Source of the DNA: an uncultured Pyrinomonas sp.
Lineage (GTDB): Bacteria > Acidobacteriota > Blastocatellia > Pyrinomonadales > Pyrinomonadaceae
NCBI GenBank assembly: GCA_937135995.1
Contig: CAKZOF010000306.1
Coordinates: 1-6,784 of the forward strand
Direction: 5' to 3'
DNA length: 6,784 bases
The notes beneath the pieces were generated by a model. It was not told the DNA's origin. It did no database searches and saw only the letters and a program-made list of their open reading frames with translations. Shown in pieces: positions 1 through 5,552 of this stretch. How positions within the stretch are numbered: position 1 is the first letter of the stretch; the number at the start of each line of letters is the position of its first letter. The translations under genes and the position numbers were made by a program.

Positions 1-168
1 TAGCGCAAGGCCGATGATGCCCCAGTGATCGAGCACCTGAAGATCTCCCGGAAGGCGCGCCCACCCCATGCGCTGGACTAGTCCGAGCACGGCGACCGTG
101 GCGTAGAGGTTGAGTCCTGAGGTCCATGCTGAGCCGAGAGCAAGCGCCAGCGTATCGATGATGTTCAT
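1..168 (-). CDS. DUF4126 family membrane protein, N-terminal part only (cut by left edge)
   Basis: Only the first 56 codons lie in the window; the gene continues beyond base 1. The protein opens MNIIDTLALALGSAWTSGLN and continues with LYATVAVLGL, which matches my memory of the start of DUF4126 proteins: a short polar N-terminus, a helix with an S-A-W-x-S-G-x-N-L-Y-A signature, then a Leu/Val-rich transmembrane stretch and an L-P-x-x-L-x-V-L segment. These are small inner-membrane proteins (usually near 200 residues) without an assigned biochemical role, so no function is given. The start is well supported: AAGGAG lies nine bases upstream (178-183). The gene is on the same strand as, and 113 bases downstream of, the response regulator. 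Two adjacent hairpins between them suggest it is at least partly a separate transcription unit. The family call rests on recognised motifs in a short fragment. Confidence 0.75.
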   Translation of the reverse strand, partial: MNIIDTLALALGSAWTSGLNLYATVAVLGLVQRMGWARLPGDLQVLDHWGIIGLAL

Positions 169-177
169 CGCTCGAAG

Positions 178-183
178 CTCCTT
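178..183 (-). promoter_or_regulatory. Ribosome binding site of the DUF4126 gene
   Basis: On the minus strand AAGGAG stands nine bases before the ATG at 168-166. This near-consensus Shine-Dalgarno site fixes the start codon of the partial gene at the left edge. Confidence 0.7.
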
Positions 184-226
184 GATTCTGTAAACGGCGC
201 GCTACTTGGGCTAGTCATAGATAGGC

Positions 227-269
227 TTGCTGGGTCGTCCCAGCAACCCCACAGCTGCGCGCTGTGGGG
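227..269 (-). terminator. Two directly abutting hairpins after the response regulator gene
   Basis: Two perfect inverted repeats sit end to end with no spacer. One spans 247-269, with arms CCCCACAGC and GCTGTGGGG (9 bp) around a five-base loop. The other spans 227-246, with arms TTGCTGGG and CCCAGCAA (8 bp) around a four-base loop. In transcription order on the minus strand the 247-269 hairpin comes first, 12 bases after the response regulator stop codon. Neither is followed by a U-run on either strand, so a classic intrinsic terminator is not shown. They may act as a U-less or Rho-assisted terminator, as a 3' end stabiliser, or as an attenuator before the DUF4126 gene. The pairing is directly visible; the role is inferred from position. 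Confidence 0.45.
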
Positions 270-281
270 GCTATGACGGGT

Positions 282-1631
282 TCAACTTTCGCGCTCGGAC
301 GGGCGCCGCTCAGGACGCTTGATGCCGAACTTCTCCAGTCTGTACTGAAGCGTGCGGAACGTAATGCCGAGCAGCTTGGCCGCTTTGGTGATGTTGTAGT
401 CAGTGCGTTCCATCGCTTGGAGAATGAGATCGCGTTCGACATCCTCAAACGAAATGCCTTCGGGCGGCAGCTTGAAGATGCCCTCGCTCGCCGGGCGCGT
501 CTCCTGGCGCACTTCGAGCGGTAGGTCTTCCACCGTGATCTGGTCGCCTTCGCTCAAGAGGATGGCGCGTTCAATGGCCGATTCGAGTTGGCGAACGTTG
601 CCGGGCCACGAATAGTCGAGCATCAAACGGCGCGCTTCGGGCGTCAACCCGCGAATCAAGCGCGAGGTGTTGCGCGTGTGTTTGCGCAAGAAGTAGTCGA
701 TCAGCACGGGGATGTCTTCGCGCCGTTCACGCAGCGGCGGCACGTCGATCGACAGCACATTGATGCGGTAGTAGAGATCATCGCGAAAGCGTCCGTCTTG
801 CACCATCGCGCGCAGGTCGCGATTGGTCGCTGCCACTACGCGCACATCGACTTTGATCGGGCGCGTGCCGCCGACGCGGCGTATCTCGCGCTCCTGGAGC
901 GCGCGCAGCAGTTTTGCTTGCAATCCGATGTCCAACTCGCCGATCTCGTCGAGAAAGAGCGTCCCGTGATTGGCGACCTCGAACAACCCTTTCTTTTCGG
1001 CGTGCGCGCCGGTGAACGCTCCCTTTTCGTGGCCGAAGAGCTCCGATTCGAGCAGGTTCTCGTTGATGGCCGCGCAGTTGACCGACACGAACGGTTGATC
1101 GGCGCGCGGACTCATGTTGTGAATCGCCCGCGCGATCAGTTCCTTGCCCGTGCCCGATTCGCCGCGAATGAGAACGGTGGAACTGGAGCCGGCGACTTTG
1201 AGGATCATCTTCTTGACCGTTTCCATGGCGGGTGACGCCGAGATGATCTCGGTGTCGAGCATGTCGAGTCGCTCGAGCGCGCGCCGAGTCGTGTCGAGCA
1301 ATTGATCGCGGTCGTATGGCTTTTCGAGATAGTCATATGCTCCGCGACGCAACGCCTCTTTGGCCGATTCAATGGAACCGTGCGCGGTGAGCAAAATGAC
1401 AATGATCGAAGAGTCGAGCGTGAGCAGCCGTTGCAGCAGTTCGATGCCATCCATGCCGGTCATCTTCAAGTCCGTGAGGACGAGATCGAACCGCTTCTCC
1501 TTGGCGAGCTTCAACGCTGCTTCGCCTGACGAAGCGGTAGTCACATCGTACCCTTCGCTTGACAGGATCATTTCAAGTATCTCGCGCTGCGCGCGTTCGT
1601 CATCGACGACCAAGATGCTTTTGCGTGCCAT
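282..1631 (-). CDS. NtrC-family sigma54-dependent response regulator
   Basis: A 449-residue cytoplasmic transcription activator with the full three-domain layout of AtoC/ZraR/NtrC-type regulators. The receiver domain (about 4-120) has the acidic pair D10-D11, the phosphoacceptor D54 in VLTDLKM, T82 and K104. The AAA+ sigma54-interaction domain (about 130-365) has Walker A GESGTGKE (157-164), an intact GAFTGA loop (204-209) that contacts sigma54, Walker B LFLDE (225-229), the sensor region VVAATNRD (265-272), and WPGNVRQLE (342-350). The C-terminal Fis-type helix-turn-helix (about 397-437) contains [20 protein letters not shown]. No key residue is missing, so it should be able to drive open-complex formation at sigma54 promoters after phosphorylation. 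The ATG is preceded by GGAGAG with a seven-base gap. It follows the histidine kinase by 45 bases on the same strand and is very likely its cognate partner. The specific regulon cannot be read from the sequence, so no gene symbol is assigned. Confidence 0.96.
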   Translation of the reverse strand: MARKSILVVDDERAQREILEMILSSEGYDVTTASSGEAALKLAKEKRFDLVLTDLKMTGMDGIELLQRLLTLDSSIIVILLTAHGSIESAKEALRRGAYDYLEKPYDRDQLLDTTRRALERLDMLDTEIISASPAMETVKKMILKVAGSSSTVLIRGESGTGKELIARAIHNMSPRADQPFVSVNCAAINENLLESELFGHEKGAFTGAHAEKKGLFEVANHGTLFLDEIGELDIGLQAKLLRALQEREIRRVGGTRPIKVDVRVVAATNRDLRAMVQDGRFRDDLYYRINVLSIDVPPLRERREDIPVLIDYFLRKHTRNTSRLIRGLTPEARRLMLDYSWPGNVRQLESAIERAILLSEGDQITVEDLPLEVRQETRPASEGIFKLPPEGISFEDVERDLILQAMERTDYNITKAAKLLGITFRTLQYRLEKFGIKRPERRPSERES

Positions 1632-1638
1632 CTCTGTT

Positions 1639-1644
1639 CTCTCC
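1639..1644 (-). promoter_or_regulatory. Ribosome binding site of the response regulator
   Basis: GGAGAG on the minus strand, seven bases before the ATG at 1631-1629. It supports this start and independent translation initiation within the kinase-regulator operon. Confidence 0.65.
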
Positions 1645-1676
1645 GCGAAACTATGATAGCAGATGCCGGCAGTGGA

Positions 1677-3242
1677 CTAGAGGCTCGCGCGTTCGACATC
1701 GGGGGTGGCCGCCGGCAACGTGACCGTGAAGGTCGTCCCCCTGCCGATGACGCTCTGAACTTGAATCGCGCCCCCATGATCTTCCACCGCTTTTTTGACG
1801 ATCGCCAGCCCTAGCCCGGTGCCCGTCTCTTTGGTCGAAAAGTACGGCTCGAAAAGATGAGGCAAGTCCCCCGGCGGGATACCGCGCCCCGTGTCTTCGA
1901 CGACGACGCGCACGCTGCCCGATGGCGGATCGGGCGCGATGTCGATGCGCAATCTGCCGCCGTGACCGTCCATCGCCTGCAACCCGTTGATGATGAGATT
2001 AGCAAAGAGCGAGCGGAGCGATTCCGGGTCGCCCATCACGGGCGGCACATCGGTTTGCTCTTCAAGTCGGAGTTCGATCCCGTTCTCGTTGGCTTGCACT
2101 TCCACCGTGCGCAAAACGTCTTCAATAATCGGGCGCAAGGCGAGCGGCCGAAGCTTCAATCTGGATGGGCGCGAATAGCTTAAAAACTCCGTGATGCGCG
2201 CGTTGGCGCGCGCCACTTCGTCCTTGACCTGTTTGGTCAGACGCTCGAAGACGGCACGCTTTTCTGGATCGGACGGCGCAAACTGCGTGCGCAGGTGGTC
2301 CAACGTCAGGTTGATGTAGTTCAACGGGTTGCGAATCTCGTGCGCGATGGCCGACGCCAAACGCCCGATTACCGCGGAGCGTTCGGCTTGATTCAACTCC
2401 GCCTCGAGCTGGCGCGTCCGCCGCAGCCCGACGAGCATCTCGTTGAAGACGGCGGCAAGTTCGCCCATCTCGTCGCGGCGATTGGCCGCCGGCACTTGAA
2501 AGTCGAAGTCTCCTTTGGCAACGCGCTTGGCCGCTTGCGAAAGCTCCTGGATTGGGCGCGTAAACCGCCACACGAGAAAGACCGCTGCCAGCGTCGCCAG
2601 CAGCAGCACAGCCAGCGTTGGCAACAGCGGGCGAATCGCGCGCCACGGCGAAGGGGCATAGGAAGCGCTCGCCGATCCGAGCACGACGATGATGTAGCTG
2701 CGTCCTTGGTCAGTGAGCACCGGAAAAGGAAAGGCGCGCGGTTTACCCGCTTCCGTCGCGCGCACGTAGGCGCGCAAGAAACTATCCTCTTCGGCCGGCG
2801 CACCGGTGGCGTCGGCTTCGACAATGGGCGGCAGCGGAACTTCGCTCAATTTCAAGTAGCGATAGGAGCCATCAGGCATCTGCTGTGGATTGTATTTCGG
2901 ATCGAGGCTATCGGCGACGCGATCTTCCGCATCCAGCCGGTCGGGCACGTTCCCGACATCATCGACGATGAGGATGTTGATCAAACGATCGGCCTCGCGC
3001 GCGAGAAAGGCTGAACGTTTCTTGCGGCTCAACTCAGCCAACCGTTCCGGCGAAGAAAGGCTCTCGATAGCGAGCGAGAAACCGGCTGCCAAGGCTTGCT
3101 CCTGCTCTTCGATGATGCGCGCGACACGTTGTCTCTCCCACTCGTTGAGTTGATACTGTACGCCGAGCGTCCCGACGAGTAACAGGGCGAAGACCAGCAG
3201 CAGACGCGCGCGAAAGCTGTAGATGAGTTTCAACCGGTCCAT
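1677..3242 (-). CDS. Membrane-bound sensor histidine kinase (HAMP-HisKA-HATPase)
   Basis: A 521-residue inner-membrane kinase, the likely sensor partner of the downstream sigma54 regulator. In order: transmembrane helix 1 (about 11-28); a periplasmic domain of about 170 residues (29-202) without a motif I recognise; transmembrane helix 2 (about 203-225); a HAMP linker (about 226-278); a HisKA dimerisation domain with the phosphoacceptor H301 in AIAHEIRNPLN; and an HATPase domain with N-box NLIING (415-420), G1 DTGRGIP (450-456), F-box FEPYFSTK (464-471) and G2 GTGLGLAI (474-481). All catalytic motifs are intact, so autophosphorylation and phosphotransfer to D54 of the regulator are expected. 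The periplasmic part may be Cache- or PAS-like, but that is a guess and the ligand is unknown. The start precedes a typical short cytoplasmic N-terminus. It has only a weak purine-rich GAGAAGAG upstream. A sigma70-like promoter lies about 50 bases upstream of the start codon. Confidence 0.95.
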   Translation of the reverse strand: MDRLKLIYSFRARLLLVFALLLVGTLGVQYQLNEWERQRVARIIEEQEQALAAGFSLAIESLSSPERLAELSRKKRSAFLAREADRLINILIVDDVGNVPDRLDAEDRVADSLDPKYNPQQMPDGSYRYLKLSEVPLPPIVEADATGAPAEEDSFLRAYVRATEAGKPRAFPFPVLTDQGRSYIIVVLGSASASYAPSPWRAIRPLLPTLAVLLLATLAAVFLVWRFTRPIQELSQAAKRVAKGDFDFQVPAANRRDEMGELAAVFNEMLVGLRRTRQLEAELNQAERSAVIGRLASAIAHEIRNPLNYINLTLDHLRTQFAPSDPEKRAVFERLTKQVKDEVARANARITEFLSYSRPSRLKLRPLALRPIIEDVLRTVEVQANENGIELRLEEQTDVPPVMGDPESLRSLFANLIINGLQAMDGHGGRLRIDIAPDPPSGSVRVVVEDTGRGIPPGDLPHLFEPYFSTKETGTGLGLAIVKKAVEDHGGAIQVQSVIGRGTTFTVTLPAATPDVERASL

Positions 3243-3292
3243 GACTCTTCTCGCCCGACGAAAAATCCTGTTGCCGCCTGCTCTGGTTGAAT

Positions 3293-3320
3293 GTTATAGT
3301 TGCAACCGTCTCCGGCGCAA
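3293..3320 (-). promoter_or_regulatory. Candidate sigma70-like promoter of the kinase-regulator operon
   Basis: Read on the minus strand: a -35 element TTGCGC (3320-3315), a 16-base spacer, and a -10 element TATAAC (3298-3293, five of six matches to TATAAT). Transcription would start near 3286 and give a leader of about 43 bases before the kinase ATG at 3242. It is the best promoter match upstream of the kinase on this strand. The inverted repeat at 3302-3341 covers its -35 element and spacer. Confidence 0.5.
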
Positions 3321-3341
3321 TCCCCTCGGCGGAGACGTTGC
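3302..3341. repeat. Long inverted repeat overlapping the kinase promoter (possible operator)
   Basis: GCAAC plus GTCTCCG (3302-3306 and 3308-3314, with one unpaired C at 3307) is complementary to CGGAGAC plus GTTGC (3330-3341). This makes twelve base pairs around a 15-base centre. On the plus strand it is followed at 3348-3352 by five T residues, so it could also act as a terminator for antisense transcription leaving the kinase gene. On the minus strand it lies over the proposed -35 and spacer, the position of an operator. The symmetry is seen directly; both roles are inferred. Confidence 0.4.
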
Positions 3342-3430
3342 GCAAAATTTTTCATGCCCTCTCCTCATCGGGGCCGGACGCGCGAATTCGGCTCCAGCTC
3401 GCGTAAGAGTGCGTTGCACGAAGAGGTCTT

Positions 3431-3453
3431 TCGGACGAACTCGTTTCGTCCGA
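3431..3453. repeat. Perfect 9-bp inverted repeat, candidate regulator-binding dyad
   Basis: Arms TCGGACGAA (3431-3439) and TTCGTCCGA (3445-3453) are exact reverse complements around the five-base centre CTCGT. No U-run follows on either strand and no gene ends nearby, so a terminator is unlikely. A dyad of this size, 119 bases upstream of the transpeptidase start and about 190 bases upstream of the kinase start, fits a protein-binding site. The core TCGGACG recurs once more, in direct orientation, at 3475-3481. Confidence 0.35.
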
Positions 3454-3493
3454 TGTTTGATGAGGAGAGTGGTTTCGGACGTTTGGAAGCTTC

Positions 3494-3521
3494 ACGAAGC
3501 GCGTCAACGTTTTCGCTTCGT
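3494..3521. repeat. 8-bp inverted repeat upstream of the transpeptidase gene
   Basis: Arms ACGAAGCG (3494-3501) and CGCTTCGT (3514-3521) are perfectly complementary around a 12-base loop, 50 bases before the transpeptidase ATG. If the transcript starts upstream, this would form a hairpin in the leader; otherwise it may be a DNA site. The GAAGC/GCTTC motif occurs four times between 3486 and 3519. Confidence 0.25.
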
Positions 3522-3571
3522 CGGCGCATCAGAAGGTAAGCCGAATTCCAGCAGCGAGGTTGACTCTACAG

Positions 3572-5212
3572 ATGACCTTTGCGGAACGTTCCCCGATTCT
3601 CGTCCTAGCTCTTTTCGCTCTGCTGCTCGTCGCCGTCGCGCCAACGAGCGTCCCCGCGCAGAGAGGATCCAAGGCAACAAGGTCGGCGACGAAGAAGACT
3701 AAGGCAACCGCCAAAACCGAGAAGAGAAAGGCGGTCAAAGGACGTACGCTGCGCGCTTCTTCTAGTCGGCGCACGACAGCGCGCACGGGCCGCAGCGGCG
3801 TGCGCGGCAAGAGCGTTGCGCGCGAGAGCCGCCACTCAAGACGCATGTCGCGACGCGAACGTCTGCTCGCCGCGCGGCGCGAAGCCGAACGGCGCCGGCG
3901 TGAAGAGGCCGCACGCCGAGCGGAGCTAGCACGCCTTGCCGCCATCGCCAGACAGCGGGCGATGGACCAAGCCCTGCGCGATGAAGCGGCGGCGAACATC
4001 GCGCGCGACGAGACGACGGGCGAAGACCTTGAAGTGCGTCGGGCGGCATTGGACGCTCTGGGCGATCGGGCTGGCACAGTGGTCGTCATGGATCCGAAGA
4101 CCGGTCGCGTCTACACCATCGTCAATCAAGAATGGGCGCTGCGACGTGGCTTCAAGCCGTGCTCGACGATCAAATTGGTGACGGGGCTGGCTGGTTTGTG
4201 CGAGAACGTCATCGATCCCGTGCAGCTCGTTAGCGTCAACGCGAGCAGCTACGCGCTCGACCTGACCGACGCGCTTGCGCTCTCCAACAACGGGTTTTTC
4301 CAAAACGTCGGCGGCAGCGTTGGTTTCGAAAAGATGATCAAGTATGCGCGCGAACTCGGCCTCGGCGAGCGCACAGGGATCAATCACCCCAACGAGTATC
4401 CGGGGCGCGTGCCCGTTTACAAACACGGGTATGCCGTTAATCACATGTCTTCGCACGGCGACGATTTCGAGGTGACGCCGATTCAACTGGCGACGCTCGT
4501 CTCGGCCATCGCCAACGGCGGAAAATTGCTGGTCCCGCATCTGCCGCGCACGCCAGAAGAGACGGTCAACTTCAAACCGGAAGTGCGCCGTCAGTTGAAC
4601 ATCCCGCAGGAACACTTGCGTCGTTTGATCCCCGGCATGATCGGTGCCGTCAACTATGGCACGGCGCGCACCGCGTATGACGCGACGCAGACCATCGCTG
4701 GCAAAACGGGAACGTGCATTGGTCAAGGATCGTGGCTGGGATTGTTCGCTTCCTACGCTCCGGCGCATGATCCGAAGCTCGCCGTGGTGGTCGTCACGCG
4801 CGGTTCGCATGAACGCGGGCGCACAGCTGCGGCGGTTGCCGGACAGATCTATCGCGCGCTCGCGCATCGGTTCAGAACGCAAACTCCACCGGCGTTCGCC
4901 ACCGCTCCTGAGCTTGCGCCGCGGCCCAAAGTCAACCCGGTCAACGCTGCCGCCGTAAGCGATGAAGAGCGCGAGGCGGATGAAGCCGAAGCGGCAACCA
5001 TGAGCAGCGCGGAGAAAGAGGCCGATCAAACGCAGAACAAAGTGAAGACGGTGGTCAAACCGGTCACGCGGCCGACTGAGACGACGACGCGCCCCGCGCC
5101 CCAGCCGAAAAACCAAACTCCACCCGCTCAGACAGAAACGCCCTCAACGCCGCAGGCCGACGGCGCAACGCCTGACTCGCGCCCGCGCCGAGTGCTCGCA
5201 ACCAATCCCTAG
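3572..5212 (+). CDS. Secreted penicillin-binding-type transpeptidase with basic N-terminal and Pro-rich C-terminal extensions
   Basis: From the chosen ATG the product has 546 residues. Residues 7-23 form a hydrophobic signal, with a plausible signal-peptidase site after V-P-A (27-29). Residues 31-129 are very basic (about 37 Lys/Arg against 8 Glu in a hand count). They end in a helical Arg/Glu/Ala stretch that may be a coiled coil. The transpeptidase domain (about 165-435) has SxxK as STIK (198-201), SxN as SNN (238-240) and KTG (378-380), plus the usual TPIQL and A-I-A-N-G-G helix. It should therefore be an acylatable D,D-transpeptidase acting on peptidoglycan. The usual PBP dimerisation domain and glycosyltransferase domain are absent. 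The SxxK to SxN gap is only 40 residues. The tail (about 436-546) is Pro/Thr/Ala-rich. A TTG at 3560 would add four residues, but GAGG (3556-3559) abuts it and better serves the ATG, with 12 bases between. A beta-lactamase-like or regulatory role cannot be excluded. Confidence 0.88.
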   Translation: MTFAERSPILVLALFALLLVAVAPTSVPAQRGSKATRSATKKTKATAKTEKRKAVKGRTLRASSSRRTTARTGRSGVRGKSVARESRHSRRMSRRERLLAARREAERRRREEAARRAELARLAAIARQRAMDQALRDEAAANIARDETTGEDLEVRRAALDALGDRAGTVVVMDPKTGRVYTIVNQEWALRRGFKPCSTIKLVTGLAGLCENVIDPVQLVSVNASSYALDLTDALALSNNGFFQNVGGSVGFEKMIKYARELGLGERTGINHPNEYPGRVPVYKHGYAVNHMSSHGDDFEVTPIQLATLVSAIANGGKLLVPHLPRTPEETVNFKPEVRRQLNIPQEHLRRLIPGMIGAVNYGTARTAYDATQTIAGKTGTCIGQGSWLGLFASYAPAHDPKLAVVVVTRGSHERGRTAAAVAGQIYRALAHRFRTQTPPAFATAPELAPRPKVNPVNAAAVSDEEREADEAEAATMSSAEKEADQTQNKVKTVVKPVTRPTETTTRPAPQPKNQTPPAQTETPSTPQADGATPDSRPRRVLATNP

Positions 5213-5263
5213 GGGCATCGGTTCGAGAACAGAAGATTCGGAAAACACGAAGATCAACGAATT

Positions 5264-5309
5264 GCAACGCTCCGATCATTGCGAAGCGGTGGTCGGAGCA
5301 TTGCCTTTT
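5264..5309 (+). terminator. Intrinsic terminator of the transpeptidase gene
   Basis: GCTCCGATCA (5269-5278) pairs with TGGTCGGAGC (5290-5299) with one G-U pair. The stem extends through a single mismatch by GCAA (5264-5267) with TTGC (5301-5304), around an 11-base loop. It is followed by CTTTTG. It begins 52 bases after the stop codon, where a Rho-independent terminator is expected. Confidence 0.7.
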
Positions 5310-5320
5310 GATTGCCCCGC

Positions 5321-5350
5321 TTGACAGCGCTCTTTGATTTGGTGCAGTAT
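5321..5350 (+). promoter_or_regulatory. Candidate sigma70-like promoter of the TPR-like gene
   Basis: A perfect -35 TTGACA (5321-5326) is followed after 18 bases by CAGTAT (5345-5350), a weak -10 with three of six matches. It sits directly after the terminator of the preceding gene. The start would be near 5357, leaving a leader of about 195 bases before the ATG at 5553. The -35 is convincing, the -10 less so. Confidence 0.45.
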
Positions 5351-5354
5351 CCCG

Positions 5355-5423
5355 TCTTGCATCCGGGATCCCGACCAAAAGCATCCGCAAGGCTCTCCGT
5401 TGGTCGAGCGCGACGGTGCAAGA
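5355..5423 (+). promoter_or_regulatory. Nested stem-loop at the 5' end of the TPR-like gene leader
   Basis: An outer stem pairs 5355-5363 with 5415-5423 (nine pairs, one G-U; arms begin TCTTGCA and end TGCAAGA). An inner stem pairs CGACCAA (5372-5378) with TTGGTCG (5400-5406). Between them is a symmetric 8 by 8 internal loop, whose left side carries part of the palindrome CGGGATCCCG (5364-5373); the apical loop is 21 bases. It falls at the predicted transcript 5' end, so it could stabilise the mRNA or be a regulatory leader. It matches no riboswitch class I know. The rest of the leader (5424-5534) shows only short local hairpins, for example a UUCG loop at 5456-5467. Confidence 0.3.
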
Positions 5424-5534
5424 AGAGGCGAACCGCGAGGACAACGATCGGTCGCGATGTTCGCATCAGATAGCACACGCGACGCTGGATGTGAAGGCTC
5501 GCGCCTCGAAGAAGAGAGAGATCGAAAACGTTCT

Positions 5535-5542
5535 GGGGAGGA
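5535..5542 (+). promoter_or_regulatory. Ribosome binding site of the TPR-like gene
   Basis: GGGGAGGA ends ten bases before the ATG at 5553. It selects this start over the in-frame upstream start at 5334, which would put 73 non-conserved-looking residues ahead of an obvious signal peptide. Confidence 0.75.
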
Positions 5543-5552
5543 CCTGCCAGAG

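Larger units (their letters stand above)
3243..3571. other. Divergent intergenic region between kinase operon and transpeptidase gene
   Basis: This 329-base gap separates divergently transcribed genes. It contains the kinase promoter candidate, three inverted repeats (3302-3341, 3431-3453, 3494-3521), a small 8-base palindrome GAAGCTTC at 3486-3493, and a repeated TTTCGGACG at 3429-3437 and 3473-3481. No open frame in it looks like a gene. No convincing sigma70 or sigma54 promoter for the plus-strand transpeptidase was found by eye, so its transcription start is undetermined. Confidence 0.6.

Noticed and set aside
215..246. Possible promoter for the DUF4126 gene (TTGCTG with TATCTA 17 bases later on the minus strand)
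   Set aside because: The -10 matches only three of six positions and the -35 lies inside a hairpin arm; too weak to call.
227..269. Possible tRNA or small RNA gene from the paired stems
   Set aside because: No cloverleaf, anticodon arm or CCA-type acceptor could be built; only two simple hairpins are present.
588..1235. 215-codon open frame on the plus strand inside the response regulator gene
   Set aside because: Antisense to the intact AAA+ domain of the regulator; composition is typical of a frame shadow.
3476..3491. Possible sigma54 promoter (GG at 3477-3478, GC at 3489-3490) before the transpeptidase gene
   Set aside because: Only the invariant GG and GC at 12-base phasing match; the surrounding TGGCAC and TTGC bases do not.
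3223..3702. 159-codon plus-strand open frame spanning the divergent intergenic region
   Set aside because: It overlaps both the kinase start and the first 130 bases of the transpeptidase gene. It has no ribosome binding site or domain signal and would cross all three inverted repeats.
3926..5116. 396-codon open frame on the minus strand opposite the transpeptidase gene
   Set aside because: Its product is rich in Arg/His/Asp without domain logic. It is fully antisense to a gene with clear catalytic motifs, and such long shadows are common at high GC3.
5334..5552. In-frame 73-codon upstream extension of the TPR-like gene
   Set aside because: It would bury the signal peptide in the middle of the protein. 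The Shine-Dalgarno site at 5535-5542 clearly serves the ATG at 5553.
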